Shown: positions 1-11,488, counted from the stretch's first letter. The stretch is 57,872 bases of DNA from Nitrogeniibacter sp050293885 (GCA_050293885.1 JBNKNO010000016.1:1-57872), one strand, 5' to 3'. The notes: generated by a model from the letters alone, not told the origin. Translations and numbers: made by a program.

Positions 1-1697
1 TCAGCTGGGGCACCATCATCTACGCGGTGCTGGCGACGGTGCGCTCGATGAAGTTGCCGCTGCACGTGATGCCCATCGTCGCCGGTCTGCTGGCGACCGG
101 TATCGACTTCGTCTCCGATCCGGCCTTCGTGTCGCTGGGCTTCTGGGTGTGGGAGATTCCGGGCGAATGGTTCGGCATTCCGTGGACCAACTACGTCGGC
201 TGGTTCGTGATCGTGGCGGGCTATACGCTGTGGTACGAGTTGTTGCTGCGGCATCTGCCGGCGAAACCCGTGGTCGAGGCTCTGGCACCGTGGCTGGCCG
301 TACCGTTGGCCTTTGGCAGCTTCGTGGTGGTGATGCTCGGCTACTTGTGGATCGAGTCGCGCGCGGTGGTCGATCCGACCATGCTGGTGACCGGCTTCTT
401 CGGTCTGTGGCTGGCGCTGGCGGTGCGTCCGCTGGTGCGCGCGCCGGCCTATGTGACGCTCGATCCTTGGGTGTTGTCGCCGGCATTGTTCCTGTATGGC
501 GCTTCGCTGGTGATCCTTTTCGTGACCGGGCTGCACCAGCGCGAACCCGAACTGGCACTGGTGTTGCCTGCGTTCGCGATGCTGGGGCTGGGCGGCTTCC
601 TGTGGCCGGCGCGCGCACGCGTCGGGCTGCATAGCGTCTCCGGTGGATCGGGCGCGGGCCGCAAGCGGCACATGGTGCTGGCCTTGGTGCTGGCGATGGC
701 CGCGGGTTTCGGGCTGGCCGTGCTGCGCCCCCACGATGGCCTCATCGGCCCGGTGACGCTGCCATCCGACGATTCCTTTCTGCCCAGCCAGGATGTCCAG
801 TGGTGGTACTGGACGGGGCATCTGGAAACCGAGGAGGGGCGACGTTTCGGCTTCGAGGTGGTGTTCTTTACCTTCGACAGTTTTTTGATCATGCGCGATC
901 AGCTCACCCAGGTGGCGATCACCGATGTCGACAACAACCGCTTCGAGTTCGCCGAGCATCTGAAATTTCACCTGCCCAAGCAGGCCGACAAGCGTTTTGA
1001 ACTGTTTGCCGGACCCGGCAACATCATCCGCGCAGTCGGCGACAACCAGCTGGATCGCATCCACAGCGAGGTGGGCGGATACGTGCTCGACCTCGAAATG
1101 GAGGCCCGCAAGCCCACCGCCTTGCACTACGGCGGCGACGCGCACCCCTATCGCTTCGGCGGCTACACTTATTACTACTCGCGCGTGAACATGGCCACCC
1201 GCGGCACCATCACGGTGGACGGCAAGACTTATCACGTGACCGGATCGAGCTGGTACGACCGCCAGTACGGTGAGCTCTACCAGGCCATCGTCAAGGGCTG
1301 GCAGTGGTTCGCCATCGAGCTGGCCGACAATCGGCAGATCATGCTGTACGACATTCTCGGCAAGGCAAATGCCGTGGAGCGGGCCGGCTCGATCACCGAT
1401 GCCGACGGCAACACGCGACCGATCGCGGGTCATCAATTCAAGGTCGAGGTGCTCGGTCACTGGAAGAGTCCGCACACCGGATGTACCTATCCCTCCGGTT
1501 GGCGTGTTACCGTCGAGGATCAAACGTTTGAGGTCCAGCCCATGGTCAAGGACCAGGAGCTCAGGGCGAAACACGGATTCTGGCCGGGCCCCGAATATTG
1601 GGAGGGGGCGGCCACGGTCAGCGGCGACAGTGCCGGCAAGGCATATGTCGAACTCAATGGTTTCTGCAGAAGCGTCGAAGGGACTCTGGCGGACTGA
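1..1697 (+). CDS. CruF-like (DUF422) membrane domain fused to AttH/CrtC-like domain, 5' partial
   Basis: The frame is open to the left edge (codons from base 3), so the start lies outside the window. The visible part has two halves. Roughly the first 230 residues are hydrophobic with several membrane spans and the pattern DPAFVSLGFWVWEIPGEWFG followed by a PWTNYVGW stretch, which resembles DUF422 proteins such as the carotenoid hydratase CruF. After a further span (around residue 220) comes a soluble domain opening with a WWYWTGHLE motif and FGFEVVFF, typical of AttH/hydroxyneurosporene synthase (CrtC-like, lipocalin-fold) proteins, to about residue 556. Both halves are related to carotenoid-modifying enzymes, so a role in isoprenoid or lipid modification at the membrane is inferred. 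No other carotenoid gene is visible nearby. Family calls are fairly secure; the substrate is unknown. The next gene follows within about 45 bases. Confidence 0.7.
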   Translation, partial: SWGTIIYAVLATVRSMKLPLHVMPIVAGLLATGIDFVSDPAFVSLGFWVWEIPGEWFGIPWTNYVGWFVIVAGYTLWYELLLRHLPAKPVVEALAPWLAVPLAFGSFVVVMLGYLWIESRAVVDPTMLVTGFFGLWLALAVRPLVRAPAYVTLDPWVLSPALFLYGASLVILFVTGLHQREPELALVLPAFAMLGLGGFLWPARARVGLHSVSGGSGAGRKRHMVLALVLAMAAGFGLAVLRPHDGLIGPVTLPSDDSFLPSQDVQWWYWTGHLETEEGRRFGFEVVFFTFDSFLIMRDQLTQVAITDVDNNRFEFAEHLKFHLPKQADKRFELFAGPGNIIRAVGDNQLDRIHSEVGGYVLDLEMEARKPTALHYGGDAHPYRFGGYTYYYSRVNMATRGTITVDGKTYHVTGSSWYDRQYGELYQAIVKGWQWFAIELADNRQIMLYDILGKANAVERAGSITDADGNTRPIAGHQFKVEVLGHWKSPHTGCTYPSGWRVTVEDQTFEVQPMVKDQELRAKHGFWPGPEYWEGAATVSGDSAGKAYVELNGFCRSVEGTLAD

Positions 1698-1740
1698 GTG
1701 CGCGGCCTTGCCTCGCCGCCATCGCGCGGCCGGCAACGGT

Positions 1741-2293
1741 TTGACGCGAACGCTGTGCGTCGCGCTGGCGGTGCTGATCCTGATCGGCTCGCCGTGGCTG
1801 GGCGCCGTGGCGGCCGACGAGTACGATGCCCGCCGCGTGGCGGTCGGCATCAACCTGTTCCCTGCCGTGCTCGCGGCCGATCGCGACATCAGCGAGAAAC
1901 GTAGCGACGCCGGATTGCTGGTGCTGCTGCTGGTGCATCGCGACGATCCGCGCCCGGTCGAACGCCTGGCGGAGTCGCTGCGCGACAAGGGCGCGATCCG
2001 CGGCATTCCGCTGCGGGTGGATGTCGTCGAGATCGAGCAGTTGCCTTCTCATTCTCCCGAGGGGGTTGCCGGCGTCTTCGTGGCGCAGCGGCTCGGTGAG
2101 GACATGCCCACCGTCATCGACTTCTGCCGTCGCCATCATTTGCTCAGTTTTTCGCCCTTCGAGGGCGATGTCGAGCGCGGGGTGGCGGCCGGCATCGTTG
2201 TCAGTGACCGCGTGCTGCCGTATGTGAATGTGGCCGCGATGGATGCGGCCGGTCTGCGCATCAAACCCTTCTTTCTGCGGATTGCCGAGCGCT

Positions 2294-2307
<14 letters not shown>
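1741..2307 (+). CDS. YfiR-like periplasmic protein (tentative)
   Basis: A 188-residue protein if translated from the TTG at 1741, which gives a clean signal peptide (MTRTLCVALAVLILIGSPWL, then AVAADE). ATG codons at 1645 and 1657 are also in frame and would give a longer N-terminus overlapping the previous gene; no strong Shine-Dalgarno settles this. The mature part has INLFPAVLAAD near the start, an alternation of predicted strands and helices, and an ending pattern FSPFEGDVERGV, VLPYVN, IKPFFLRIA that recalls the DUF4154/YfiR family of periplasmic regulators. It overlaps the following hybrid kinase by 14 bases, so the two are translationally linked. A likely role is to sense or buffer a periplasmic signal for that kinase, by analogy with YfiR, which restrains the cyclase YfiN. 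The family assignment is by pattern only. Confidence 0.6.
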
Positions 2308-5057
<2,750 letters not shown>

Positions 5058-5065
<8 letters not shown>

Positions 5066-5981
5066 TCCCAAACCGCGTGTACTGGTCGTTGACGACGAGC
5101 GCTCGAATATCAATATTCTGGGCAATCTGCTGGTGCCCGAGTGCGAGGTGTTGGTAGCCACCGACGGCGAGTCGGCACTGAGCCGTGCCTCGGCGCCGGC
5201 CTCGCCCGATATCATTTTGCTCGACGTGATGATGCCCGGCATGGACGGGCACGAGGTGTGCCGGCGCCTCAAGACCGATCCGGCGACGCGCGACATCCCG
5301 GTGATCTTCATTTCCGCCATGGGGGAAGAGGATGACGAGGCGCTGGGCTTGAAGATCGGCGCGGTCGACTACATCACCAAGCCGTTTTCACCGGCAATCC
5401 TCAAGATGCGCATCCGCACGCATGTCGAACTGAAGCGGCTGCGCGACCACTGGCAGCGGCTGTCGACGGTCGATGGGCTGACCCAGATCGCCAACCGGCG
5501 CGCTTTCGACGAGGCGTTCGCAGCCGCCTGGCGCTGCGGCATCCGTCTGCAACAACCGGTGGCGCTGATCATGGCGGACGTGGATCACTTCAAGGCCTAC
5601 AACGATTTTCACGGTCATGCGGCCGGTGATCATTGCCTGCAGGCCGTGGCGCAGGTGCTGGCCGGGCAGGTCAAGCGCGCCTGCGATCTGGTGGCGCGCT
5701 ATGGCGGCGAAGAATTTGTTTGTCTGATGCCCGGGGTGGATGCCGTGGGTGCCGAAACCGTGGCGCAGCGCATGCGTGCCGCTGTCGCTGATGAGGCCAT
5801 TCCGCATCAACACCCGGAGGTGCAGGGTACGGTAAGCATCAGTGTCGGTGTTGCGGTGGCCATGCCCAGCCCTGCGTTGATGCCCGAGGCATTGCTCGCC
5901 GAAGCCGACCGCTGCCTGTACGAAGCCAAGCGCGGCGGACGCAACCGCTTGTGCGTCGGCTCGGTGGATGCCGTGGGCTGA
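5058..5981 (+). CDS. Response regulator with GGDEF (diguanylate cyclase) domain
   Basis: A 307-residue protein starting at ATG 5058, eight bases inside the end of the kinase gene, with GGAG ten bases upstream. The receiver domain (about 1-125) has VVDDE, phospho-acceptor Asp56 in LLDVMMPGMDG and lysine in YITKPFSP. The GGDEF domain (about 140-300) carries the active-site variant GGEEF at 216-220, which is catalytically competent in known cyclases, and an RACD inhibitory I-site five residues before it. It should make cyclic di-GMP when phosphorylated and be product-inhibited. The architecture is that of PleD/WspR-like output proteins. Overlap with the hybrid kinase argues for a dedicated sensor-to-c-di-GMP chain, probably governing biofilm or motility. 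Confidence 0.93.
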
Positions 5982-6044
5982 GTCGGCGCCATCGTTTCAG
6001 GTGCTATGCTGACGGTTTGCCATTACCCGTTTCGGAGGTCCGCA

Positions 6045-6725
6045 ATGCGAGCCATGGTGCGCGCCCTGTGCATTTTCTTCCTCTCGTGCCCGGTCTTCGC
6101 GGGCGGTCTCGATCTGCTCTCCAACAGCCAGGCCACCGGCGGTCTCAAGCAGGCGCTGCAACAAGGCGCGGAGGCGGCGGTCGCCCAGTTGGGTCAGAAG
6201 GGTGGTTTCCTCAACAACGCCAAGCTGCGCATTCCACTGCCCGGTGCGCTGGAAAAGACGCGTCCGTTTCTCAAGATGATGGGCAAGGGCGATGATCTCG
6301 ACAAGCTGCAGACGGCGATGAATCGCGCCGCCGAAGCGGCGGTGCCCGAAGCGCGTGATCTGCTCGTGAATGCGGTCAAGCAGATGAGTGTCGACGACGC
6401 CAAAAAGATTCTCGCCGGTGGCGACAACTCGGTCACGGCGTATTTCGAGGAAAAGACCCGTGGCTTGTTGACCGATCGCTTCATGCCCGTGGTGACCGCC
6501 CAGACCAATCGACTTTCGCTGGCGGGACAGTACAACAAGCTGGCAGGCAAGGCCGCCAAGGCCGGCTTGCTCAAGGAAGACGAGACCTCGGTGGAGCGTT
6601 TCGTCACCGCCAAGGCGCTCGACGGCCTGTACGCGACCATCGCCGAGCAGGAGCGCCAGATCAGGGAAAATCCGCTGGCGGCGGTGGGCTCGCTGGCCAA
6701 GAAGGTGTTCGGCGCGCTCAAATAG
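6045..6725 (+). CDS. DUF4197 family secreted protein
   Basis: A 226-residue protein. The start ATG 6045 is preceded by GGAGG seven bases upstream and gives a signal peptide (MRAMVRALCIFFLSCPVFAG); an earlier in-frame ATG at 6006 lacks such a site. The mature part is helix-rich, with GLKQALQQGAEAAVAQLGQ, a conserved IPLPGALEKTRPFLKMMG segment and a C-terminal LDGLYATIAEQERQIREN, as in the DUF4197 family of periplasmic proteins of unknown function. It stands alone between the diguanylate cyclase and the Rep helicase, and a hairpin at 6793 may end its transcript. Function is not known and is not inferred here. Confidence 0.85.
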   Translation: MRAMVRALCIFFLSCPVFAGGLDLLSNSQATGGLKQALQQGAEAAVAQLGQKGGFLNNAKLRIPLPGALEKTRPFLKMMGKGDDLDKLQTAMNRAAEAAVPEARDLLVNAVKQMSVDDAKKILAGGDNSVTAYFEEKTRGLLTDRFMPVVTAQTNRLSLAGQYNKLAGKAAKAGLLKEDETSVERFVTAKALDGLYATIAEQERQIRENPLAAVGSLAKKVFGALK

Positions 6726-6792
6726 CGTCGCGCCGGTCGGCGCATCACCGGTGCGTTCCCGGCTCGGTTAGAATGAGGCCGTCGCCTGCCGA

Positions 6793-6816
6793 CACGCCGC
6801 CCAATCGGGCGGCGTG
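6793..6816 (+). terminator. GC-rich hairpin before rep
   Basis: A perfect 10-bp stem (6793-6802 with 6807-6816) with loop AATC, followed by CTGTTTTC. It lies 68 bases after the DUF4197 gene and 20 bases before the rep start. A TAGAAT -10-like hexamer sits just upstream at 6769-6774, so the hairpin could either end the DUF4197 transcript or be a leader structure in the rep transcript. Confidence 0.5.
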
Positions 6817-6836
6817 CTGTTTTCTGAAGTGATCCC

Positions 6837-8822
6837 ATGGCCCCCGGTCTCAACGCCCCGCAACGCGAAGCCATTCGCTATCTCAACGGCCCTTGCCTGG
6901 TGCTCGCCGGCGCCGGCAGCGGCAAGACGCGGGTCATCACCCACAAGATCGCGTATCTGGTCGAAGAATGCGGTTTCAGCCCCCGCAACATCGCCGCCAT
7001 TACCTTCACCAACAAGGCCGCCAAGGAAATGCAGGAACGCGTCGGCGGCCTGCTCGGGGGCGGGCGCGCCAAGGGGCTGACGGTGTGCACCTTTCATGCG
7101 CTGGGCGTGCGCATCGTGCGCCAGGAGGCCAAGCATTGCGGGCTCAAGCCACAGTTTTCGATTCTCGATACCTCGGACACGACGCAGATCGTCGCCGACA
7201 TTTCGCCCGACGCCGATCGCGCCTATGCGCGCAGCCTGCAATGGCAGATTTCGGGTTGGAAGAACGCCATGATCTCGCCGGACGAGGCCGCCAAGCTCGC
7301 GCAAGACGAACTGTCCGCCGCCGCCGCCAAGGTGTATGGCGAGTACGAGCGCACCTTGCGTGCCTATCAGGGCGTGGATTTCGACGATCTGATCAATCTG
7401 CCGGTGAAGCTTTTCGCCGAGAACGAGGAAGTGCGTCAGCGCTGGCAGCAGCGCCTGCGCTACCTGCTGATCGACGAATACCAGGACACCAACCGCGCGC
7501 AATACACCTTGCTAAGGCAACTGTCCGGCGATCGCGGATCGTTCACCGCGGTGGGCGACGACGATCAGGCCATCTACGCCTGGCGTGGTGCGGACGTGGA
7601 AAACCTGCGTCTGCTGCAGACCGACTACCCCAAGCTGCAGGTCATCAAACTCGAGCAGAACTACCGCTCCAGCGCGCGCATTCTGGGCGCCGCCAACACG
7701 CTCATCGCCAATAACGAAAAGCTGTTCGAGAAGAAGCTGTGGTCCGAGCACGGCGCCGGCGATCCGATCCGCGTCAGTTCGGCGCGCGATCCGGAAAGCG
7801 AAGCCCAACTCGTCGCCATGCGCATCCAGGCGCACAAGTTCGAGTTCGGCACCAAGTTCAGCGACTACGCCATCCTGTATCGCGGCAATCATCAGGCACG
7901 CCTGTTCGAGCAGCAGCTGCGCAACCACAAGATTCCCTATGTGTTGTCGGGCGGACAGTCGTTCTTCGACAAGGCCGAAATTCGTGACCTCATCAGCTAT
8001 CTGCGTCTCACCGCCAATCCGGACGACGACCTGGCCTTCATTCGCGCCATCACCACGCCACGCCGAGGGGTCGGGGCCGGCACGCTCGAAGCCTTGGGGC
8101 GCTACGCGGGCGAGCGTCATGTGAGCCTGTTCGAAGCGGCCTTCGAAGAGGGCGCGGCGCAGCATCTGAATGCCCGTCAGCTCGAATCGGTGCACACCTT
8201 CGGCCAGTTCATCAACCGCCTCACCCACCGCGCCGAACGCGAACCGGCCGCGCGCGTGCTCGAAGACCTGCTCACCGAAATCCACTACGAAGCCTGGCTC
8301 ATGAGTTCGTGCGACACCCGCGAGGCCGACAGCAAGTGGAAGAACGTGCGTGATTTCGTCGAATGGCTCGGCCGCAAAGGCGAGCAGGACGAGAAGACAC
8401 TCATCGAACTGACACAGACCATCAGCCTCATTTCCATGCTCGACAAGTCAGACAACGACTTCGAGGGCGTCCAGCTCGCGACGCTCCATGCCTCCAAGGG
8501 GCTGGAGTTCAAGCACGTGTTTCTGGTCGGGGTGGAAGAGGGTTTGTTGCCGCATCAGAGTGCCCTGGACGAGGGCAACCTGGAAGAGGAGCGCCGGCTC
8601 ATGTATGTGGGCATCACGCGTGCGCAGCGCTCGCTGACCGTCACCTGGTGTGAGCGGCGAAAATCGGGGCCGGACCTGCGCGTGTGCGAGCCGTCGCGGT
8701 TCATCGCCGAAATGGGCGAAGGCGTGGCCATGGCCAGGAAGGACGACGCGCCGGTCGGTCGCGATGAAGGCAAGGCGCGTCTGGCGAACTTGCGCGCCAT
8801 GCTCTCGGCCAAGCGAGATTGA
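6837..8822 (+). CDS. rep: ATP-dependent DNA helicase Rep
   Basis: A 661-residue superfamily 1A helicase, close to the usual Rep length. Walker A is AGAGSGKT near residue 24. Motif Ia (TFTNKAAKEM), motif II DEYQDTN, motif III GDDDQAIYAWRGA, motif IV QNYRSS, motif V (ATLHASKGLEF) and motif VI MYVGITRAQRSL are all intact. It unwinds DNA 3' to 5' and in enterobacteria helps replication forks pass bound proteins and restart. The stretch DDDQAIYAWRG and the overall length favour Rep over UvrD or PcrA. The ATG at 6837 is used; there is no strong Shine-Dalgarno. The gene is monocistronic and faces a cytochrome gene across a shared terminator. Confidence 0.95.
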   Translation: MAPGLNAPQREAIRYLNGPCLVLAGAGSGKTRVITHKIAYLVEECGFSPRNIAAITFTNKAAKEMQERVGGLLGGGRAKGLTVCTFHALGVRIVRQEAKHCGLKPQFSILDTSDTTQIVADISPDADRAYARSLQWQISGWKNAMISPDEAAKLAQDELSAAAAKVYGEYERTLRAYQGVDFDDLINLPVKLFAENEEVRQRWQQRLRYLLIDEYQDTNRAQYTLLRQLSGDRGSFTAVGDDDQAIYAWRGADVENLRLLQTDYPKLQVIKLEQNYRSSARILGAANTLIANNEKLFEKKLWSEHGAGDPIRVSSARDPESEAQLVAMRIQAHKFEFGTKFSDYAILYRGNHQARLFEQQLRNHKIPYVLSGGQSFFDKAEIRDLISYLRLTANPDDDLAFIRAITTPRRGVGAGTLEALGRYAGERHVSLFEAAFEEGAAQHLNARQLESVHTFGQFINRLTHRAEREPAARVLEDLLTEIHYEAWLMSSCDTREADSKWKNVRDFVEWLGRKGEQDEKTLIELTQTISLISMLDKSDNDFEGVQLATLHASKGLEFKHVFLVGVEEGLLPHQSALDEGNLEEERRLMYVGITRAQRSLTVTWCERRKSGPDLRVCEPSRFIAEMGEGVAMARKDDAPVGRDEGKARLANLRAMLSAKRD

Positions 8823-8836
8823 GCGCGCTTGGCGGC

Positions 8837-8876
8837 CCCAATGAAAAAGCGGCCCGCAGGCCGCTTTTTCATTGGG
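8837..8876. terminator. Bidirectional intrinsic terminator
   Basis: A perfect 18-bp inverted repeat (8837-8854 with 8859-8876, loop CGCA) with an A-tract on one arm and a T-tract on the other. It lies between the convergent rep and cytochrome c genes and can stop transcription from both sides. Confidence 0.93.
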
Positions 8877-8887
8877 ATCGGTGAGGC

Positions 8888-9313
8888 TTACTGCACCGGC
8901 GGCGGCGTGAAGCTGGCGCCCGACTGGTTGGCCAGATAGGCCACGGCGCGTGCCAGTTCGGCGTCGGTCAGGTCGGTGGCGCCGCCATTCGGAGGCATGT
9001 TGTTCTTGCCCTTGGCGGCCGAGGCGACCAAGGCGTCGAAGCCCTGCGCAATGCGCGGCGCCCAGGCGTCCTTGTCGCCGGTCTTGGGCGCTTCGAGCGC
9101 GCCGGAACTGTGACAGGCGCCGCACACGTTGGCGACGATCTGCTCGCCGGTGCGGTTGCCCGGCTTTTCCTTCTGCACTTTGAGTTCGACACGCGCCACC
9201 GGCTGCGTGAGACTGGCGGAGAGCTCGCCATCGATGGATTTGTCTTTTCCGCAGCCGGCCAGAGGCAGGGTGAGTGCGGCGGCAAGGACGATCAGGGCGC
9301 GTGAATCAGTCAT
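8888..9313 (-). CDS. Class I cytochrome c (c5-like) lipoprotein
   Basis: A 141-residue protein with a lipoprotein signal peptide: hydrophobic stretch then the lipobox LAGC at about 18-21. One heme-binding motif CGACH lies near residue 65, and a likely distal methionine ligand is in NNMPPNGG. The C-terminal helix DAELARAVAYLANQSG is typical of cytochrome c5/CytC555-like proteins. It is probably a membrane-anchored periplasmic electron carrier, serving a terminal oxidase or reductase encoded elsewhere. It is monocistronic, transcribed toward rep and ending at the shared terminator. Confidence 0.9.
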   Translation of the reverse strand: MTDSRALIVLAAALTLPLAGCGKDKSIDGELSASLTQPVARVELKVQKEKPGNRTGEQIVANVCGACHSSGALEAPKTGDKDAWAPRIAQGFDALVASAAKGKNNMPPNGGATDLTDAELARAVAYLANQSGASFTPPPVQ

Positions 9314-9434
9314 GCGAGCTTTCCTTAGATAACGGGCAATTTTTTAACTGGGGGATTATACCGGCCGAGGCCGCGCCATGGAAACTCGATTCGTGGACGC
9401 TCTATACAAAAGACGGTATGCTTCCGGCCTCTGC

Positions 9435-9511
9435 GCGCCCGTAGCTCAGCTGGATAGAGTACTGCCCTCCGAAGGCAGGGGTCGGACGTTCGAATCGTCT
9501 CGGGCGCGCCA
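9435..9511 (+). tRNA. tRNA-Arg (anticodon CCG)
   Basis: A 77-nt cloverleaf. The acceptor stem GCGCCCG (9435-9441) pairs with CGGGCGC (9501-9507), with genomic CCA at 9509-9511. The D-arm has GCTCAGCTGGATAGAGT, the anticodon stem CTGCC/GGCAG encloses loop CTCCGAA (anticodon CCG), and the T-arm has GTTCGAATC. All stems pair. Confidence 0.97.
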
Positions 9512-9524
9512 GACCAAACAAGGA

Positions 9525-9560
9525 ACGGGCCGGATCGCTGGACGATGCGGCCCGTTTTTC
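9525..9560 (+). terminator. Terminator after tRNA-Arg
   Basis: Stem ACGGGCC (9525-9531) with GGCCCGT (9549-9555), a 17-base loop and a T-tract 9555-9559, starting 14 bases after the tRNA. Confidence 0.8.
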
Positions 9561-9605
9561 TCTTTGCGCACCCATCCCGGTAGGCCACCGCGAAAATGCC
9601 CCATT

Positions 9606-9699
9606 NNNNNNNNNNNNNNNNNNNNNNNNNNNNNNNNNNNNNNNNNNNNNNNNNNNNNNNNNNNNNNNNNNNNNNNNNNNNNNNNNNNNNNNNNNNNNN
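9606..9699. other. Assembly gap (94 N) in a gene-free stretch
   Basis: Bases 9606-9699 are N. The whole interval from the tRNA terminator (9560) to the hydrolase start (9935) has no gene I can support. On the right edge is a short hairpin, GCTTTG (9704-9709) with CAAAGC (9713-9718). Short open frames run through the gap on both strands but match no family I recognise. Confidence 0.9.
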
Positions 9700-9934
9700 T
9701 GTTGCTTTGAGGCAAAGCCGGGTTGGCGATGCAGCATCGAGGGCTGTCGGCGACGCATTCGAAGGCGGCCAGTCTGCCGATGAACGACCGGATGTCGAGC
9801 AGTTGTTGCCGGGCGTCCCGCATCCTGCATCCAGTCGGGGCGCTGCTGTCATCGTGCCCGAAACGGTGTTTAAATATCGGGCTGATCGGCTGCGGTTGTG
9901 CCGCCGGCCTTCATCTTCATCCGTCAGGACCGCC

Positions 9935-10579
9935 ATGCTCGATTTCCGCATCATTCCCGTCACGCCCTTTCAGCAAAACTGCTCGTTGCTGTGGTGCACC
10001 GATACCCACAAGGCCGCGATCGTCGACCCCGGGGGCGACATCGAGCGCATCGAGGCGGCGGTGGCCGATGCCGGGGTCGACGTCGAGAAGATTCTCCTCA
10101 CCCACGGACATATCGACCATGCGGGTGCCACGGCTGAACTGGCTCGCAAACTCGGCGTGCCCATCGAAGGTCCGCAGGAGGAAGAGCGCTTCTGGATCGA
10201 TCAGCTCGAGGAACAAAGCCGCATGTTTGGTGTACCGCAATCCGTTGAAACCTTCACGCCCGATCGCTGGCTCGTCGATGGCGACGAGGTGACCGTCGGC
10301 AAGGTGCGCATGCAGGTGTTGCACTGCCCGGGGCACACGCCGGGCCACGTGGTGTTCTTCGACCCAGAATCGCGTCTGGCGGTGGTCGGTGATGTGCTGT
10401 TTGCCGGGTCCATCGGCCGCACCGATTTTCCGCGCGGCGATCATGCGGCGCTGGTGGGCGCGATTCGCAACAAGCTTTGGCCGCTGGGTGACGATGTGCG
10501 CTTCATTCCCGGGCACGGGCCGATGTCGACCTTTGGTGCCGAACGGGCCGGAAATCCCTTTGTTGGCGACGGCCGATAG
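9935..10579 (+). CDS. Metallo-beta-lactamase-fold hydrolase (YcbL/glyoxalase II-like)
   Basis: A 214-residue protein from ATG 9935. The metal-binding signature THGHIDHAG lies near residue 54-62, with further ligands His in CPGHTPGH, Asp in VVGDVLFAGSIGRTD and His in IPGHGPMS. This arrangement and length match the YcbL type of single-domain MBL hydrolases with glyoxalase II-like activity on S-lactoylglutathione or related thioesters, acting in the cytosol. It lacks the C-terminal substrate-binding domain of GloB. It is monocistronic, and the upstream side is interrupted by the assembly gap. Confidence 0.9.
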   Translation: MLDFRIIPVTPFQQNCSLLWCTDTHKAAIVDPGGDIERIEAAVADAGVDVEKILLTHGHIDHAGATAELARKLGVPIEGPQEEERFWIDQLEEQSRMFGVPQSVETFTPDRWLVDGDEVTVGKVRMQVLHCPGHTPGHVVFFDPESRLAVVGDVLFAGSIGRTDFPRGDHAALVGAIRNKLWPLGDDVRFIPGHGPMSTFGAERAGNPFVGDGR

Positions 10580-10644
10580 GCGGGTTTGTCGTCTTTTTGT
10601 TGTTGAAACGTTTCTCAGTGTTACAGCGAGGGGCTCGCGTGCGC

Positions 10645-10671
10645 CATTGCGCACCATTGCCTAGTCAATGC
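10645..10671 (+). promoter_or_regulatory. Candidate response-regulator binding repeats
   Basis: Three short repeats, CATTGC at 10645, CATTGC at 10655 and CAATGC at 10666, spaced 10-11 bases, upstream of the regulator start at 10721. Tandem repeats with helical-turn spacing are what OmpR/PhoB-type regulators bind. The first overlaps a 6-bp hairpin (GTGCGC 10639-10644 with GCGCAC 10649-10654). Function is inferred from pattern and position only. Confidence 0.35.
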
Positions 10672-10720
10672 GGTAGCATATCTGGTTAGGGCGGGGAAAT
10701 CTGCGACACACAAGGATGTA

Positions 10721-11425
10721 ATGGTGCGATTGGCGATTCTGGAAGACGACTCAGTACAGAACGACATGCTGTCAGACTGGCTGCGGCAAGCCGGGCACGA
10801 CGTGCATTCTTTTGTCGATTCGCGTGAGTTCATCCGGGTGGCGGGGCGCGAGAGTTTTGACCTGTGCCTGATCGACTGGATGCTACCCGAAATGAGTGGC
10901 ACCGAGGTGCTCAACTGGTTGCGCCAGGATCGGGCTGACGATACGCCGGTCATTTTCGTGACGGCACGCGATGCCGAAGAAGACATCGTGACCGCGCTGG
11001 ATGCAGGTGCCGACGATTATCTGGTCAAGCCGTTGCGTCGCTATGAGCTCATCTCGCGCATCGAGGCGGTCATGCGCCGTGCGCGTCCGCTGGCGCAGGA
11101 ACAGATCATCGATGTGCCGCCGTATTTCTTCGACATCGCTTCCAAACGGGTGCGGGTCAATGACGAGCCGGTCGAGCTGACAGACAAGGAATTCGATCTG
11201 TCGATGTTCCTGTTCCGCAATCTGGGGCGGCTCATTTCGCGCGGCCACATGCTCGAAGCGGTTTGGGGGCGGAACCCGAATCTGGCGACCCGCACTGTCG
11301 ATACCCACATCAGCCGGGTGCGCAGCAAGCTTGGGCTACGGCCCGAAAACGGTTTCCGGCTGACGCCGACCTACAACTACGGATACCGCCTGGAGCGCCT
11401 CAGCGAGGAGGCCGACAGCGAATAG
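10721..11425 (+). CDS. OmpR/PhoB-family response regulator
   Basis: A 234-residue regulator. The receiver domain (1-120) has LEDD acidic residues, phospho-acceptor Asp52 in LCLIDWMLPEMSG, the Thr in FVTARD and Lys in LVKPLRR. The C-terminal winged helix (about 135-228) has ELTDKEFDLSMFLF and the recognition-helix region RTVDTHISRVRSKLGL. It most likely works with the CHASE2 histidine kinase at 13778, from which it is separated by mscL on the other strand and the LysM-FecR gene. Repeats just upstream suggest autoregulation. Confidence 0.92.
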   Translation: MVRLAILEDDSVQNDMLSDWLRQAGHDVHSFVDSREFIRVAGRESFDLCLIDWMLPEMSGTEVLNWLRQDRADDTPVIFVTARDAEEDIVTALDAGADDYLVKPLRRYELISRIEAVMRRARPLAQEQIIDVPPYFFDIASKRVRVNDEPVELTDKEFDLSMFLFRNLGRLISRGHMLEAVWGRNPNLATRTVDTHISRVRSKLGLRPENGFRLTPTYNYGYRLERLSEEADSE

Positions 11426-11436
11426 GCGGTCGGTGG

Positions 11437-11477
11437 TGCAATAAAAAACCCGCGTTTGGCGCGGGTTTTTTATTGCA
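11437..11477. terminator. Bidirectional intrinsic terminator
   Basis: A perfect 18-bp inverted repeat (11437-11454 with 11460-11477, loop TTTGG) with an A-tract and a T-tract on opposite arms, between the convergent response regulator and mscL genes. Confidence 0.93.
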
Positions 11478-11488
11478 GTGTGCCGAGC

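Noticed and set aside
9700..9963. Minus-strand frames next to the assembly gap as a transposase fragment
   Set aside because: No transposase motif, terminal repeats or target duplication are visible, and the frames are interrupted by N.
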